A stretch of 64,000 nucleotides of DNA, from positions 6,563,831 through 6,627,830 of the forward strand of contig CM066914.1 of the NCBI GenBank assembly GCA_033964015.1, written 5' to 3'. The translations under genes and the position numbers were made by a program. The notes under the pieces were generated by a model. That model saw only the letters and a list, made by a program, of their open reading frames with translations, ran no database searches and was not told the DNA's origin. The DNA is from Scolanthus callimorphus (Eukaryota; Cnidaria; Anthozoa; Actiniaria; Edwardsiidae). Below, one piece after another: positions 1 to 13,000 of this stretch (position 1 is its first letter; each line of letters begins with the position of its first letter).

Positions 1-655
1 ACAGTTTGGGGGTTGACTTTCTTAGCGGCAGTGTCACAGTTTGGGGGTTGACTTTCTTAGCGGGAGTGTCACAGTTTGGGGGTTGACTTTCTTAGCGGCA
101 GTGTCACAGTTTGGGGGTTGACTTTCTTAGCGGCAGTGTCACAGTTTGGGGATTGACTTTCTTAGCGGCAGTGTCACAGTTTGTGGATTGACTTTCTTAG
201 CGGCAGTGTCACAGTTTGGGGGTTGACTTTCTTAGCGGCAGTGTCACAGTTTGGGGGTTGACTTTCTTAGCGGCAGTGTCACAGTTTGGGGGTTGACTTT
301 CTTAGCGGCAGTGTCACAGTTTGGGGTTGACTTTCTTAGCGGCAGTGTCACAGTTTGGGGGTTGACTTTCTTAGCGGCAGTGTCACAGTTTGGGGGTTGA
401 CTTTCTTAGCGGCAGTGTCACAGTTTGGGGGTTGACTTTCTTAGCGGCAGTGTCACAGTTTGGGGATTGACTTTCTTAGCGGCAGTGTCACAGTTTGGGG
501 GTTGACTTTCTTAGCGGCAGTGTCACAGTTTGGGGGTTGACTTTCCTAGCGGCAGTGTCACAGTTTGGGGGTTGACTTTCTTAGCGGCAGTGTCACAGTT
601 TGGGGGTTGACTTTCTTAGCGGCAGTGTAACAGTTTGGGGGTTGACTTTCTTAGC
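1..655. repeat. 35-bp tandem repeat array (left edge)
   Basis: About 19 head-to-tail copies of a 35-bp unit, beginning acagtttgggggttgact and ending gcggcagtgtc. Copies differ by single substitutions (ggg to gga, one gtg), and one copy near 318 is 34 bp. The array is cut by the window edge, so its full length is unknown. It sits upstream of the first visible adenylate cyclase exon, so it is probably intronic. It has no variable spacers and so is not a CRISPR array. Confidence 0.97.
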
Positions 656-1077
656 TTAAATCATCAATCATAATATGCGGATTATTCTCTCACATTCCCT
701 GCTTAAAAGAGCCGCATTCAGTCGCCATTTTGTCAGCCTAGCAACATACCGAGTCGAGGAAAGCATCCTTTTCCATCGGCTGCTTTAGGGAATGTTGTGC
801 GATATTTTCGATTGAATTTGGTAAATGAAGAAGACAATTTTGTTTGAAGATGGTTATTTCGAGATTTCTAGAGACCAGACAGACTAACATACCAGATAGA
901 CAAACCAACGGTCTGTTTACATAAGGCGAGCCCAGCCAAGAGGAAAGCGCCTGTTATATCGCCAGTATAACAGTGTTTATGCAGTGCAAATTGAGACCTC
1001 AACCAGCTAGTCCGGCAAATGAAATAATCATTGGCCCCTAGCAAATGTTTTTAATTGTGTTCTTTATTTGTTATTAG
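656..1077. other. Probable intron sequence, no gene seen
   Basis: I see no exon here with the conserved cyclase C1a motifs that should precede the exon at 1078. The stretch ends in the 3' splice site ttattag at 1071-1077. Confidence 0.5.
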
Positions 1078-4000
1078 CCGTGTTCATATCACCAAGGAAG
1101 TACTGGATTGTTTGAATGGTGACTATAAAGTGGAGGACGGTAATGGACAGGATCGGGATGCTTACCTCAAGCAATATGGCATAGAGACGTATTTAGTCGT
1201 CGCAGAGCACCCAAGGGTGAGTTGGAGGTGTTAGTAAATTTTCCCGCGCATGAGATGGGTAACCTGTGGTTTGTATGCAGGTTACGATCGCATAGCCAAG
1301 AACGTCCAAGAAATAGAAGTGTTGCAAGAAAAATAGTTATGGCTGGAAGCTGCTCTTCGATCAGAAATTGCGATCGACATATTCATTGTTCGCTGCAATG
1401 AGCTCTTGAATACAGACCCGTAAATATTTTATTATTGTGAATATGACGCAATTCAGCCATATGACTGCTATGTCTTTATATTTAATAAACTATCTATCAT
1501 CTATCTATCGGACAAAGCTGTTCTGATCTATTTTTATTGTTCTTCAAATGTTACAATTAAACGCGTGGGAGGAACATAAAAAACGGATTAGAAAAAAACC
1601 AATATGTGATTTTCTAATATATTTTCTCTGTGGATGCAACTTAATAAATGCTTTTCGGTTTTCTTTTACATGTGATGTCTTCTTTCTAATGGAAACACAT
1701 CAGAAGGTAAGGCACATAATGGAATTTGGTTGTATCGCTAGATAAGCGCACCAGTTTGGTCTAGCCATGGAGTTATTATGCGGGTCCCGCATAATAATTC
1801 CATGGTCTAGCGCGTGGGTGTTGGTCAATTTATAAAACATTTTTTATTCGTTTTCCAGCGACCGAATCAAGAGCCTAAACACGAGCCTACACGAGAAAAG
1901 GACTTCGACACGAAGCTGAAGGGCCGGTAAGTTAGCCTATAACACGAAATCGGCATGATTTTACAACTTTACTCAAATGGGCTCGGCATGATATCACCAC
2001 CGAGACATATGTTATGACAAAGGATTAGTGTCCTCGAAGTTATTAAGAGCTGAACCCGCCCACTACGAATGGTTATTTTTCGGCGTGACTATAGTTCCTG
2101 TTTTGCTGTGACTAGCGATTCAATATTCACGCGCCGAATGCAATGAGCCGTTCCATTAGGTCGATCGATGCCGCTTGAATAATTAATTTCCATTCTGATT
2201 GTCAAACAAAATATCTAGTAGTCCAGTTTCGAATTCTCTACTCTACCGCTGAATAGGCATCAACGGCGCATAAATACAGTGGGAGCCTCGATTTGAACCC
2301 GAAAGTTGCGAATACCAATGAGTCCAAAAAGTTTTGTCTATTGTCTCCATTCAAGCTTCATCAGTTTCTCGTCGGTATTCACAACTTTGTCTTCTTCAAA
2401 CTGAGGCTCCCACTGAATTTTTGCGCCATCGATGCCCATTCAGCGGTAGAGTAGATAATTCGAAACTGGACTATCTTTCATTCATATCCAAATTTGGGCA
2501 AACACGTAATGGCACGGCTCATGGCATTCGACGCGTGTCGCAACTGAAGAAGTTAAGGTCACTCAAAAATAAGTGTTCGTAGTGAGTTGTTCAACTCTCA
2601 ATAACTACAAGAAAAAAAGCACTTCGAATAACACTCATTCTTTGTGATAGAGGGGATTTCAGGTAACGGTCGAAATAACTACAAGAAAAAAAGCACTTCG
2701 AATAACACTCATTCTTGTGATAGAGGGGATTTCAGGTAACGGTCGAAATAACTACAAAAAAAGCACTTCGAATAACACTCATTCTTTGTGATAGAGGGGA
2801 TTTCAGGTAACGGTCGAAATAACTACAAAAAAAGCACTTCGAATAACACTCATTCTTTGTGATAGAGGGGATTTCAGATAACGGTCGAAATAACTACAAA
2901 AAAAGCACTTCGAATAACACTCATTCTTTGTGATAGAGGGGATTTCAGATAACGGTCGAAATAACTACAAAAAAAGCACTTCGAATAACACTCATTCCTT
3001 GTGATAGAGGGGATTTCAGGTAACGGTCGAAATAACTACAAGAAAAAAAGCACTTCGAATAACACTCATTCTTTGTGATAGAGGGGATTTCAGGTAACGG
3101 TCGAAATAACTACAAGAAAAAAAGCACTTCGAATAACACTCATTCTTTGTGATAGAGGGGATTTCAGGTAACGGTCGAAATAACTACAAAAAAAGCACTT
3201 CGAATAACACTCATTCTTTGTGATAGAGGGGATTTCAGGTAACGGTCGAAATAACTACAAAAAAAGCACTTCGAATAACACTCATTCTTTGTGATAGAGG
3301 GGATTTCAGATAACGGTCGAAATAACTACAAAAAAAGCACTTCGAATAACACTCATTCTTTGTGATAGAGGGGATTTCAGATAACGGTCGAAATAACTAC
3401 AAGAAAAAAAGCACTTCGAATAACACTCATTCTTTGTGATAGAGGGGATTTCAGATAACGGTCGAAATAACTACAAAAAAAGCACTTCGAATAACACTCA
3501 TTCTTTGTGATAGAGGGGATTTCAGATAACGGTCGAAATAACTACAAGAAAAAAAGCACTTCGAATAACACTCATTCTTTGTGATAGAGGGGATTTCAGA
3601 TAACGGTCGAAATAACTACAAAAAAAGCACTTCGAATAACACTCATTCTTTGTGATAGAGGGGATTTCAGATAACGGTCGAAATAACTACAAGAAAAAAA
3701 GCACTTCGAATAACACTCATTCTTTGTGATAGAGGGGATTTCAGATAACGGTCGAAATAACTACAAAAAAAGCACTTCGAATAACACTCATTCTTTGTGA
3801 TAGAGGGGATTTCAGATAACGGTCGAAATAACTACAAAAAAAGCACTTCGAATAACACTCATTCTTTGTGATAGAGGGGATTTCAGATAACGGTCGAAAT
3901 AACTACAAAAAAAGCACTTCGAATAACACTCATTCTTTGTGATAGAGGGGATTTCAGATAACGGTCGAAATAACTACAAGAAAAAAAGCACTTCGAATAA

Positions 4001-7000
4001 CACTCATTCTTTGTGATAGAGGGGATTTCAGATAACGGTCGAAATAACTACAAAAAAGCACTTCGAATAACACTCATTCTTTGTGATAGAGGGGATTTCA
4101 GATAACGGTCGAAATAACTACAAAAAAAGCACTTCGAATAACACTCATTCTTTGTGATAGAGGGGATTTCAGATAACGGTCGAAATAACTACAAAAAAAG
4201 CACTTCGAATAACACTCATTCTTTGTGATAGAGGGGATTTCAGATAACGGTCGAAATAACTACAAAAAAAGCACTTCGAATAACACTCATTCTTTGTGAT
4301 AGAGGGGATTTCAGATAACGGTCGAAATAACTACAAAAAAAGCACTTCGAATAACACTCATTCTTTGTGATAGAGGGGATTTCAGATAACGGTCGAAATA
4401 ACTACAAAAAAAGCACTTCGAATAACACTCATTCTTTGTGATAGAGGGGATTTCAGATAACGGTCGAAATAACTACAAAAAAAGCACTTCGAATAACACT
4501 CATTCTTTGTGATAGAGGGGATTTCAGATAACGGTCGAAATAACTACAAAAAAAGCACTTCGAATAACACTCATTCTTTGTGATAGAGGGGATTTCAGAT
4601 AACGGTCGAAATAACTACAAAAAAAGCACTTCGAATAACACTCATTCTTTGTGATAGAGGGGATTTCAGATAACGGTCGAAATAACTACAAAAAAAGCAC
4701 TTCGAATAACACTCATTCTTTGTGATAGAGGGGATTTCAGATAACGGTCGAAATAACTACAAAAAAAGCACTTCGAATAACACTCATTCTTTGTGATAGA
4801 GGGGATTTCAGATAACGGTCGAAATAACTACAAAAAAAGCACTTCGAATAACACTCATTCTTTGTGATAGAGGGGATTTCAGATAACGGTCGAAATAACT
4901 ACAAAAAAAGCACTTCGAATAACACTCATTCTTTGTGATAGAGGGGATTTCAGATAACGGTCGAAATAACTACAAAAAAAGCACTTCGAATAACACTCAT
5001 TCTTTGTGATAGAGGGGATTTCAGATAACGGTCGAAATAACTACAAAAAAAGCACTTCGAATAACACTCATTCTTTGTGATAGAGGGGATTTCAGATAAC
5101 GGTCGAAATAACTACAAAAAAAGCACTTCGAATAACACTCATTCTTTGTGATAGAGGGGATTTCAGATAACGGTCGAAATAACTACAAAAAAAGCACTTC
5201 GAATAACACTCATTCTTTGTGATAGAGGGGATTTCAGATAACGGTCGAAATAACTACAAAAAAAGCACTTCGAATAACACTCATTCTTTGTGATAGAGGG
5301 GATTTCAGATAACGGTCGAAATAACTACAAAAAAAGCACTTCGAATAACACTCATTCTTTGTGATAGAGGGGATTTCAGATAACGGTCGAAATAACTACA
5401 AAAAAAGCACTTCGAATAACACTCATTCTTTGTGATAGAGGGGATTTCAGATAACGGTCGAAATAACTACAAAAAAAGCACTTCGAATAACACTCATTCT
5501 TTGTGATAGAGGGGATTTCAGATAACGGTCGAAATAACTACAAAAAAAGCACTTCGAATAACACTCATTCTTTGTGATAGAGGGGATTTCAGATAACGGT
5601 CGAAATAACTACAAAAAAAGCACTTCGAATAACACTCATTCTTTGTGATAGAGGGGATTTCAGATAACGGTCGAAATAACTACAAAAAAAGCACTTCGAA
5701 TAACACTCATTCTTTGTGATAGAGGGGATTTCAGATAACGGTCGAAATAACTACAAAAAAAGCACTTCGAATAACACTCATTCTTTGTGATAGAGGGGAT
5801 TTCAGATAACGGTCGAAATAACTACAAAAAAAGCACTTCGAATAACACTCATTCTTTGTGATAGAGGGGATTTCAGATAACGGTCGAAATAACTACAAAA
5901 AAAGCACTTCGAATAACACTCATTCTTTGTGATAGAGGGGATTTCAGATAACGGTCGAAATAACTACAAAAAAGCACTTCGAATAACACTCATTCTTTGT
6001 GATAGAGGGGATTTCAGATAACGGTCGAAATAACTACAAAAAAAGCACTTCGAATAACACTCATTCTTTGTGATAGAGGGGATTTCAGATAACGGTCGAA
6101 ATAACTACAAAAAAAGCACTTCGAATAACACTCATTCTTTGTGATAGAGGGGATTTCAGATAACGGTCGAAATAACTACAAAAAAAGCACTTCGAATAAC
6201 ACTCATTCTTTGTGATAGAGGGGATTTCAGATAACGGTCGAAATAACTACAAAAAAAGCACTTCGAATAACACTCATTCTTTGTGATAGAGGGGATTTCA
6301 GATAACGGTCGAAATAACTACAAAAAAAGCACTTCGAATAACACTCATTCTTTGTGATAGAGGGGATTTCAGATAACGGTCGAAATAACTACAAAAAAAG
6401 CACTTCGAATAACACTCATTCTTTGTGATAGAGGGGATTTCAGATAACGGTCGAAATAACTACAAAAAAAGCACTTCGAATAACACTCATTCTTTGTGAT
6501 AGAGGGGATTTCAGATAACGGTCGAAATAACTACAAAAAAAGCACTTCGAATAACACTCATTCTTTGTGATAGAGGGGATTTCAGATAACGGTCAAAAGT
6601 GAGCCAGACGTGCTCTTAGTCAGCGCTTCTATTGGTCGAGAGCGCGCAATTGCTCACGTTACGACTAAACGCAAGTCTGACTTCGCCTCCTGATTGGTTT
6701 GTTGTTGAATGGCTTCCACTCCTGATTGGTTTGTTGTTAAATGGCTTCCACTCCTGATTGGCTGGTGGTTTTGTGTTTGCGTTTAGTATTCGACACTCAT
6801 CTGAAATCCGCTCTAAGATATATCTCGGTGGTAACAGTTTTTAACCCCAGCTGTCAACTCATGTGGATTTTATTTCCCAGGCACTTAAATATACGTCACT
6901 GTAGTCCTAGGAAATAGCAAATAAAATCGGCGGGCAACTTTTTTGTGGGGAAACTTCAACCAAAGTAGAGGAGACACTTTTCTCTACTAATTATGGCGGA

Positions 7001-10000
7001 ACCAACATGGTCGCCTTTCTATTGTATTCGTATTCCCATTAAAAACCAAGAATCTTACACACCTGTACCCAGACGGCAGGCGCGGATTGGTGGACACCAA
7101 ATAAACCCTTTCGCGGTATTTCCATTTACTGCGCGCGATTTTTATAATTCCGTGAAAGCGTGAACCGCAAAATGGCTTCCACCAATCAAACTTTCGAAAA
7201 TAGAAAAAGCACTTCAAAGACTCCATATAATTCAGTGCTTTAGCACCTCCAATGTTTGAAAATACCTGTGGAAAACTGGTTCACCTGTGGAAATTCTGTT
7301 AGAAATGCTTCACAAGCTGTTTATATTGGCTCGTTAATATTTTAACACACGGAAATATCACTATTTTGTCTGCAGCGATCTCGGAGGCCAAAAGAGATCA
7401 AAATCACGTTTTTAGAAACTCAAAATCACGGATCAAGAGCATGAAAAAGTATTCCACCGTTCACGTAGAGTGTCTTGTGCACGAATCACGAAAAAATGAC
7501 TTTCAGTTTTAACGGGTCATTGAAGGAGAAACTGGTCGAACGGAAATAGCCCTGTACACACCTAATTCTAGATGCCACGATTACAATCGTAGCAATTTTC
7601 GGGAGTTTCACTGGCGGAAGCCAAAACGTTTGTCGGTTGGCTCTCGATTGTGAATTTCCACGGAATTATGAAAATCCCATTAATGGTTTTCTCAAACAAA
7701 CGATGCCGAAAAAAGCTTTTAATGTCTCCAGAGACATAATTCTTTGCGGTTTAGGCGCGACGACTCCAGCATCGAAACGCCAATTCGATTAGACCTCAGG
7801 CCAGGATTTTGTCGTTGGGTTTTAAACCCTGCGTCCGATGGGTGTGACATAGTTTTGCTAGCCCATGCTAATGAGGTGAACTCAATCCGTCTAAATCTCG
7901 TGGAATTTCGCTCCATCCTTTGGTTTAAAACTGATTTGAGTGACGTGTTGTCATTGAATAGCAAACTAATGGTGATATTTTGAAAAATTCTTACCGTATT
8001 AGATGAACACATCAAACATATCATAACATTGTCACACCCATCGGACACGAGGCCCAGTCATCCGCTCCGCTGTTATTGTTTACTTCCAAACATTAATAAT
8101 AAATAGAACTTCTTACGAGTTCTACAGGGTCCGACGTTTTTCGAGATTGGCGCCAAATAAAAACTTCTAGTCGCCAAATAGTGAAGTTTTGTCGCCATAA
8201 TAGAAATCTAGTCGTCATCTTTTTCACCCGAATTAACGCTGTTGGCAACTAATTTTAAGAAGAGGATTTTTTAAAATCCTACAGACTGCTTGAAAGTTTT
8301 GCTCGTAAAATAGAACTACGGATAAATAAATAAACACGCTGAGTTTGATAAAGTCGACGTTTCGGCAAGTGCTGTCTTTATCCACAGTGAACTTCTGCAG
8401 AAACCCATTCATGGTGGAAATTCTGAATTTCTCATAACACACAAGAATGGGAAGTCTTCGGCTTTCCCATGCTATAAATGTGAAATCCGAATACACCCCA
8501 TTCTGTGCAATGGGAAATTTAGCTTTCCCATCAATAGGTTTATGTTGAAATTCCCTGTGATCAAGGTAATAGCCGTATTCACACTAGAGACGGAAAACTC
8601 GTCTGAAACGAGTTTCTCGTCAGAAAAAGTTCCTGCTTTATGTCAATTCTGCTCAGAAACACTTTCTTGTTATCTGTCTAAACTTTCTCCTTCAAAAAAA
8701 TTGTTTTCACTTGATCACAGAAGAACAGGGAACCATATTCAAGGCGAGAAACTCGTCTCAGACGGGAAACTCGTCTCTAGTGTGAATACAGCTAATGAAA
8801 CTGTATCACTGTGTTTATCTATTTTAGATCCCTTTGTTGAATTTCTGCTCGCCAAACCTGAACTATATGGTCGTAATACCACGTCCTGTTCTACATTATT
8901 ATTAATGTAGAACTTGCGAAACTTGTAAATGGATGCTTTTCTCTTGCCCGCTATTTGTATTTTATTTTTTGAGCAAAGCTTATTTCAACCTTTCCTTTAA
9001 CACCTTTACAATAATGGCCGTCTTCGTACATTTTCTAATCTTTCTATCTGTTTTTCTTTGTGTTTGTCAGGTTGGGTATCCCGGATGATTTTTCGAACTC
9101 CCCTCAAGACACCGAAGACGAAGTGAATGAATTCCTTGGGAGCTCTATAGATGCTCGTAGTATTGAAAGGTGAGGAGCTACTACTGGGATGTAAGCCTTC
9201 TCGCAGGCGTTTGAGAGTAGTTTTGGGTCGAGAAACCAGAGTTTGCTTTAGTGTGGCCGCCATCTTGGATTTGTGACGAATTAGTGGCAAGAGAAAGTTC
9301 ATTGCAAAGAAAATTAGGTTCTTATACAAATAAATCACTCCATTTTAACTGCAGAGAAACATAATATGCGTATACCCAAATTGCTTATCTGTATATCATT
9401 GTTTAGCAAACAAAGCAACTTTTTGTGTGTGTAAAATACAAGTGCGAAAATATTGTGTATTTATGTGTAGTACAATATTTTTCCCACTGACAACTTCTGA
9501 AAGAGACAAATCAGCCTGAATTTTGAGAAAGCTTGTTCCCTAAAATATTAGAACCTTTGCTCGGAAGTGTTACGGAATCCTATGAATAAGATCGCTCCTC
9601 TCAAGTAAACATTTTAGCCAACGCTCATTTCAGGGCTTCGAAAGACCCAGAAGCCGTTGCAATCTTAGCTTCTTTGTTATTAAAAAATTAGTTCCATTTT
9701 TTTAATATATTACTAAATATTTGTCAATTTATTTCAAAGTAATTTTCTAGATTATTGTGAGTGGAACGCATATTGTTATACACTCCAGAATTTCAGAAAT
9801 ATCGTGTTGAAAGCATTAGTTAAACTAGTCTTGGTTGTTATTTTCATATTTGGTGATTGGAATTTAATGTTTTCGGTGACCATCGGTCCCTTTAATTCCC
9901 GTAATCTCGATCCCAGATGGTATCTCTGTTAAAATGTGACACACATCTGTGAACGAAATTAGCTAAGAAATAGATCACGCGGAACGAAACTCGGGAATGG

Positions 10001-13000
10001 TGGACCAAAAAACGGGCCGCTGTGTTCTTCTCTGCTTTTCCCATTACTCGCGTCATTCGAATTTTCTAGAAATGCGCCTGACTACGCGACATCCAGAATG
10101 GAAGTTCTCAACATAACAGTTTTTACATCGAATACTGATTGCTTCTAACCCCCTTTGAAATCTATAAATAACAAAGTAGTTTAGTCTCGTTTTCTTGGCT
10201 TAGACGTGGGGCGTCTGGCAAATTGAAAACGCCTTGTGCGCACCTGTAGATTTACATATTACGATAAGATCTTGCCTTTAGAATCCTACGATCAAGTGTT
10301 CGATCTCGATTAAACGTTCTTTTTGATCACACATTCCATTTTCTTTTTCATCAGATTACGGAAGGATTACGTGCAGCCTGTGTTATTAACGTTCAAGAAT
10401 CCGGCCAAGGAAGAATTAGTGAGTATGGGTAATTTCACGGCATGTTATGACAAATGGAAATAATTATGAGATGAATAAACTTTGCAAAAAACAGACGTGC
10501 TGGGCACAATATCATAGAACATAGCGTGCTTCTCGCTGTAGAATGTATTAGTGCTCACTTTGAAAGCGCGCTAGTCACGCACGCCGATTGGGGAAAATGT
10601 GCTTTTCATAGCGGCTCGGATACGAGTGATGTTTAGGTGACGTGTGGTTATAGAGCGGAATTCAAATACTATCAAAATTAAATCAGACTTGCGTTTTCTA
10701 CGCGTTCCTATTTGTTGAGGTCTCGGTTCCTTGTTTGTGAGCCAATCAGAATGCAAAGATAACGCAGCGACTTTTGTATCTTTGGTCGCGACTAAACGCA
10801 AGCCATCATGACTTACTTCGTCTCCTGATTGGATTGTTGTTGAACGGCTTTCACAGTCCTCATTGGCTTATCTTAACTCATCTGAAATTTGTTCTATCAA
10901 CAGCTTGGATCAGATGCTTTTTGTTGAACCTTTTTCTGTGTGAGAAAGCTACAGGAGGCGCGCTAAATAGAGGAAATTGAAAGATAGTTTTTTCTTTGTT
11001 TTGTCCAAGATTGTAGCACTCCCCCTCACAATAATATTGATATTTCCCAATCTAATATTACTTTTTCTTTGCGTTTAAAAAAAATTGCGTTCACACGTAG
11101 CGTTTTCGAATCGTTTCTGCCCGTCCACACGAATACGCTGTATCGTTTTGAAAACGCAAATAAGCCGTATTGCGCATGTGCAATACATGCGCAGTGAACT
11201 GGGACCGAGAATCTGAGGTAATCGTTTTCGGAAAAGTTCCATTCTCGAACCCAGAGCTCCCCGGCTCGTAACCTCGCGGGGGAGGCTCTGGTGACATCCA
11301 TGTGGGGACCGTCCGTTTTTCAGGCGTCAACACGAATATGCTACGGTAGCGTTGTGGACGGACCTAAGTAAGCGTCCTTGACCTTTTTGCTTTTTCACAT
11401 CGTTGTTTTATCAGCTTCTTTTCTGGCCTTTTCATAGTCGTGTCTGGGCAAAATTCTGGTATAGTTTATCAGCAACTTTTGTTGCTTTTCCGGCCGACTT
11501 GAGGCCAAGAATAGTCCCCAAGATAAATGCCCCCCTCACCCAGAAAAATAACACGGGGCAGGCATTTAGCTTGTCCTCCTCCCCAACCCAACAACCCTCC
11601 AACATCAATTTCCATCCGCCGCCCCTGTTTTTTAATTTTATTTTATTTCGTCGTTTATTGAGCTAAACATTTGGAAATGAAAAGACGGCTTTACAGCTTT
11701 ATAGTTAAAACCGTTGTTTTGCGCTGTGAGTTTTCAAAACGTGGTTTGATTTTGATTTTGCTTTTTCTGTTCCGCCAATCAAACTATCATAAGCCAATCA
11801 GATCCTAGCCCCGTTCGGCCTAGTGCTGTCAACGGGGTTTTCGTCGCGACAGAAAGCCATTGGACTGCACTAGGCGAAACAAGGCAATTACCTGATTGGC
11901 TTAGATTGTTTGACTGGCGGAAAAAAACAAATCCTAAATTCAATGCGACGTTTTGAAAATACGCAGCGCGAAACAACGATTTTAGGTGTAACGTTACATC
12001 AATCAATCGTAGTGTAACGCAATCCTGTTTGTATTTCCCAGTACTCACACGAGCGCGACCGGATGTTCAAATCCTACACGTCCTGTGTCTTTCTAATCTT
12101 CATTTTCATAGTAGTGTAACGCAGTCCTGTTTGTATTTCCCAGTACTCACAAGAGCGCGATCGGATGTTCAAATCCTACACGTCCTGTGTCTTTCTAATC
12201 TTCATTTTCATAGTAGCTGTCCAGGTCCTTGTGCTTCCAAGGTAAGTTTTCCTATATCAAGAAAATTTCGCCAAACACAGAAAATTTCTGCAGAAACCCA
12301 TCCATTGGAAAACCTGAATTTCCAAGGCACACGCATGGGAAGTGTTCGGAATTCACATGGATAGCCATGGGAAATCGGAACACTTCCCATTCTTCTACCA
12401 TTGGAATTCAGTTTTTTCCATGAATGGGTTTCTGTTGAAAACTGTCGACTTGCTGACGCTTTAAAGGCCCACCACCAACCGAGAGCCTTTGCGGACTCTT
12501 AGCCAATCAGAGCACCCGAAAAACAATGGATCAATTTGAAAACAAGAGAAAACGGGGCGCAAAGGCTCCCGGTTGGTGATGGGCCTTTAACGCTTCCTTA
12601 TTAGGAATTCCCCTTACCTTACTTGGAAGGTGTGTAATTATTTTTCCCGATATTTGATTTGAAAATACAGAGAAAAGGAGTGGTTCTTCAAATCCTGGTT
12701 TTATACGCGGGCTTTTGCTGTAGGCGAAACAGGACGAATGTGATTGGCTTAGATACTTTGACTGACGGGGCAGAAAAGGTTGCACCGTCACAGCTGTCTG
12801 TTGTGGCCTTTTCTGACCTTTTCTGAAATAGGTGTATACGCCATTTGGGTTTGTCTGTATTAAGTGAAAAAAGTGGTAATACCAAAAGTAGCAGCATCTG
12901 GTAAAAAAGAGCATTTCGTCTAGACTCTTGGAATCATTACTTCATTTCTCGTTATGCGTCGTGTTTCTGTTTCCGCAGGGGAAACGCGTAGGAGAGTTTT

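Noticed and set aside
2600..6594. Regular repeat array resembling CRISPR
   Set aside because: Units are contiguous with no unique spacers, and the context is an intron of an animal gene.
7740..8048. Overlapping 79- and 109-codon ORFs on both strands
   Set aside because: They sit inside a cyclase intron around inverted repeats (cgatgggtgtgac), with no domain; chance ORFs.
12042..12113. Upstream copy of the cyclase exon as a real alternative exon
   Set aside because: It lacks the second half and donor of the exon and runs into TAA, so it is not listed as coding, only as a duplicated acceptor.
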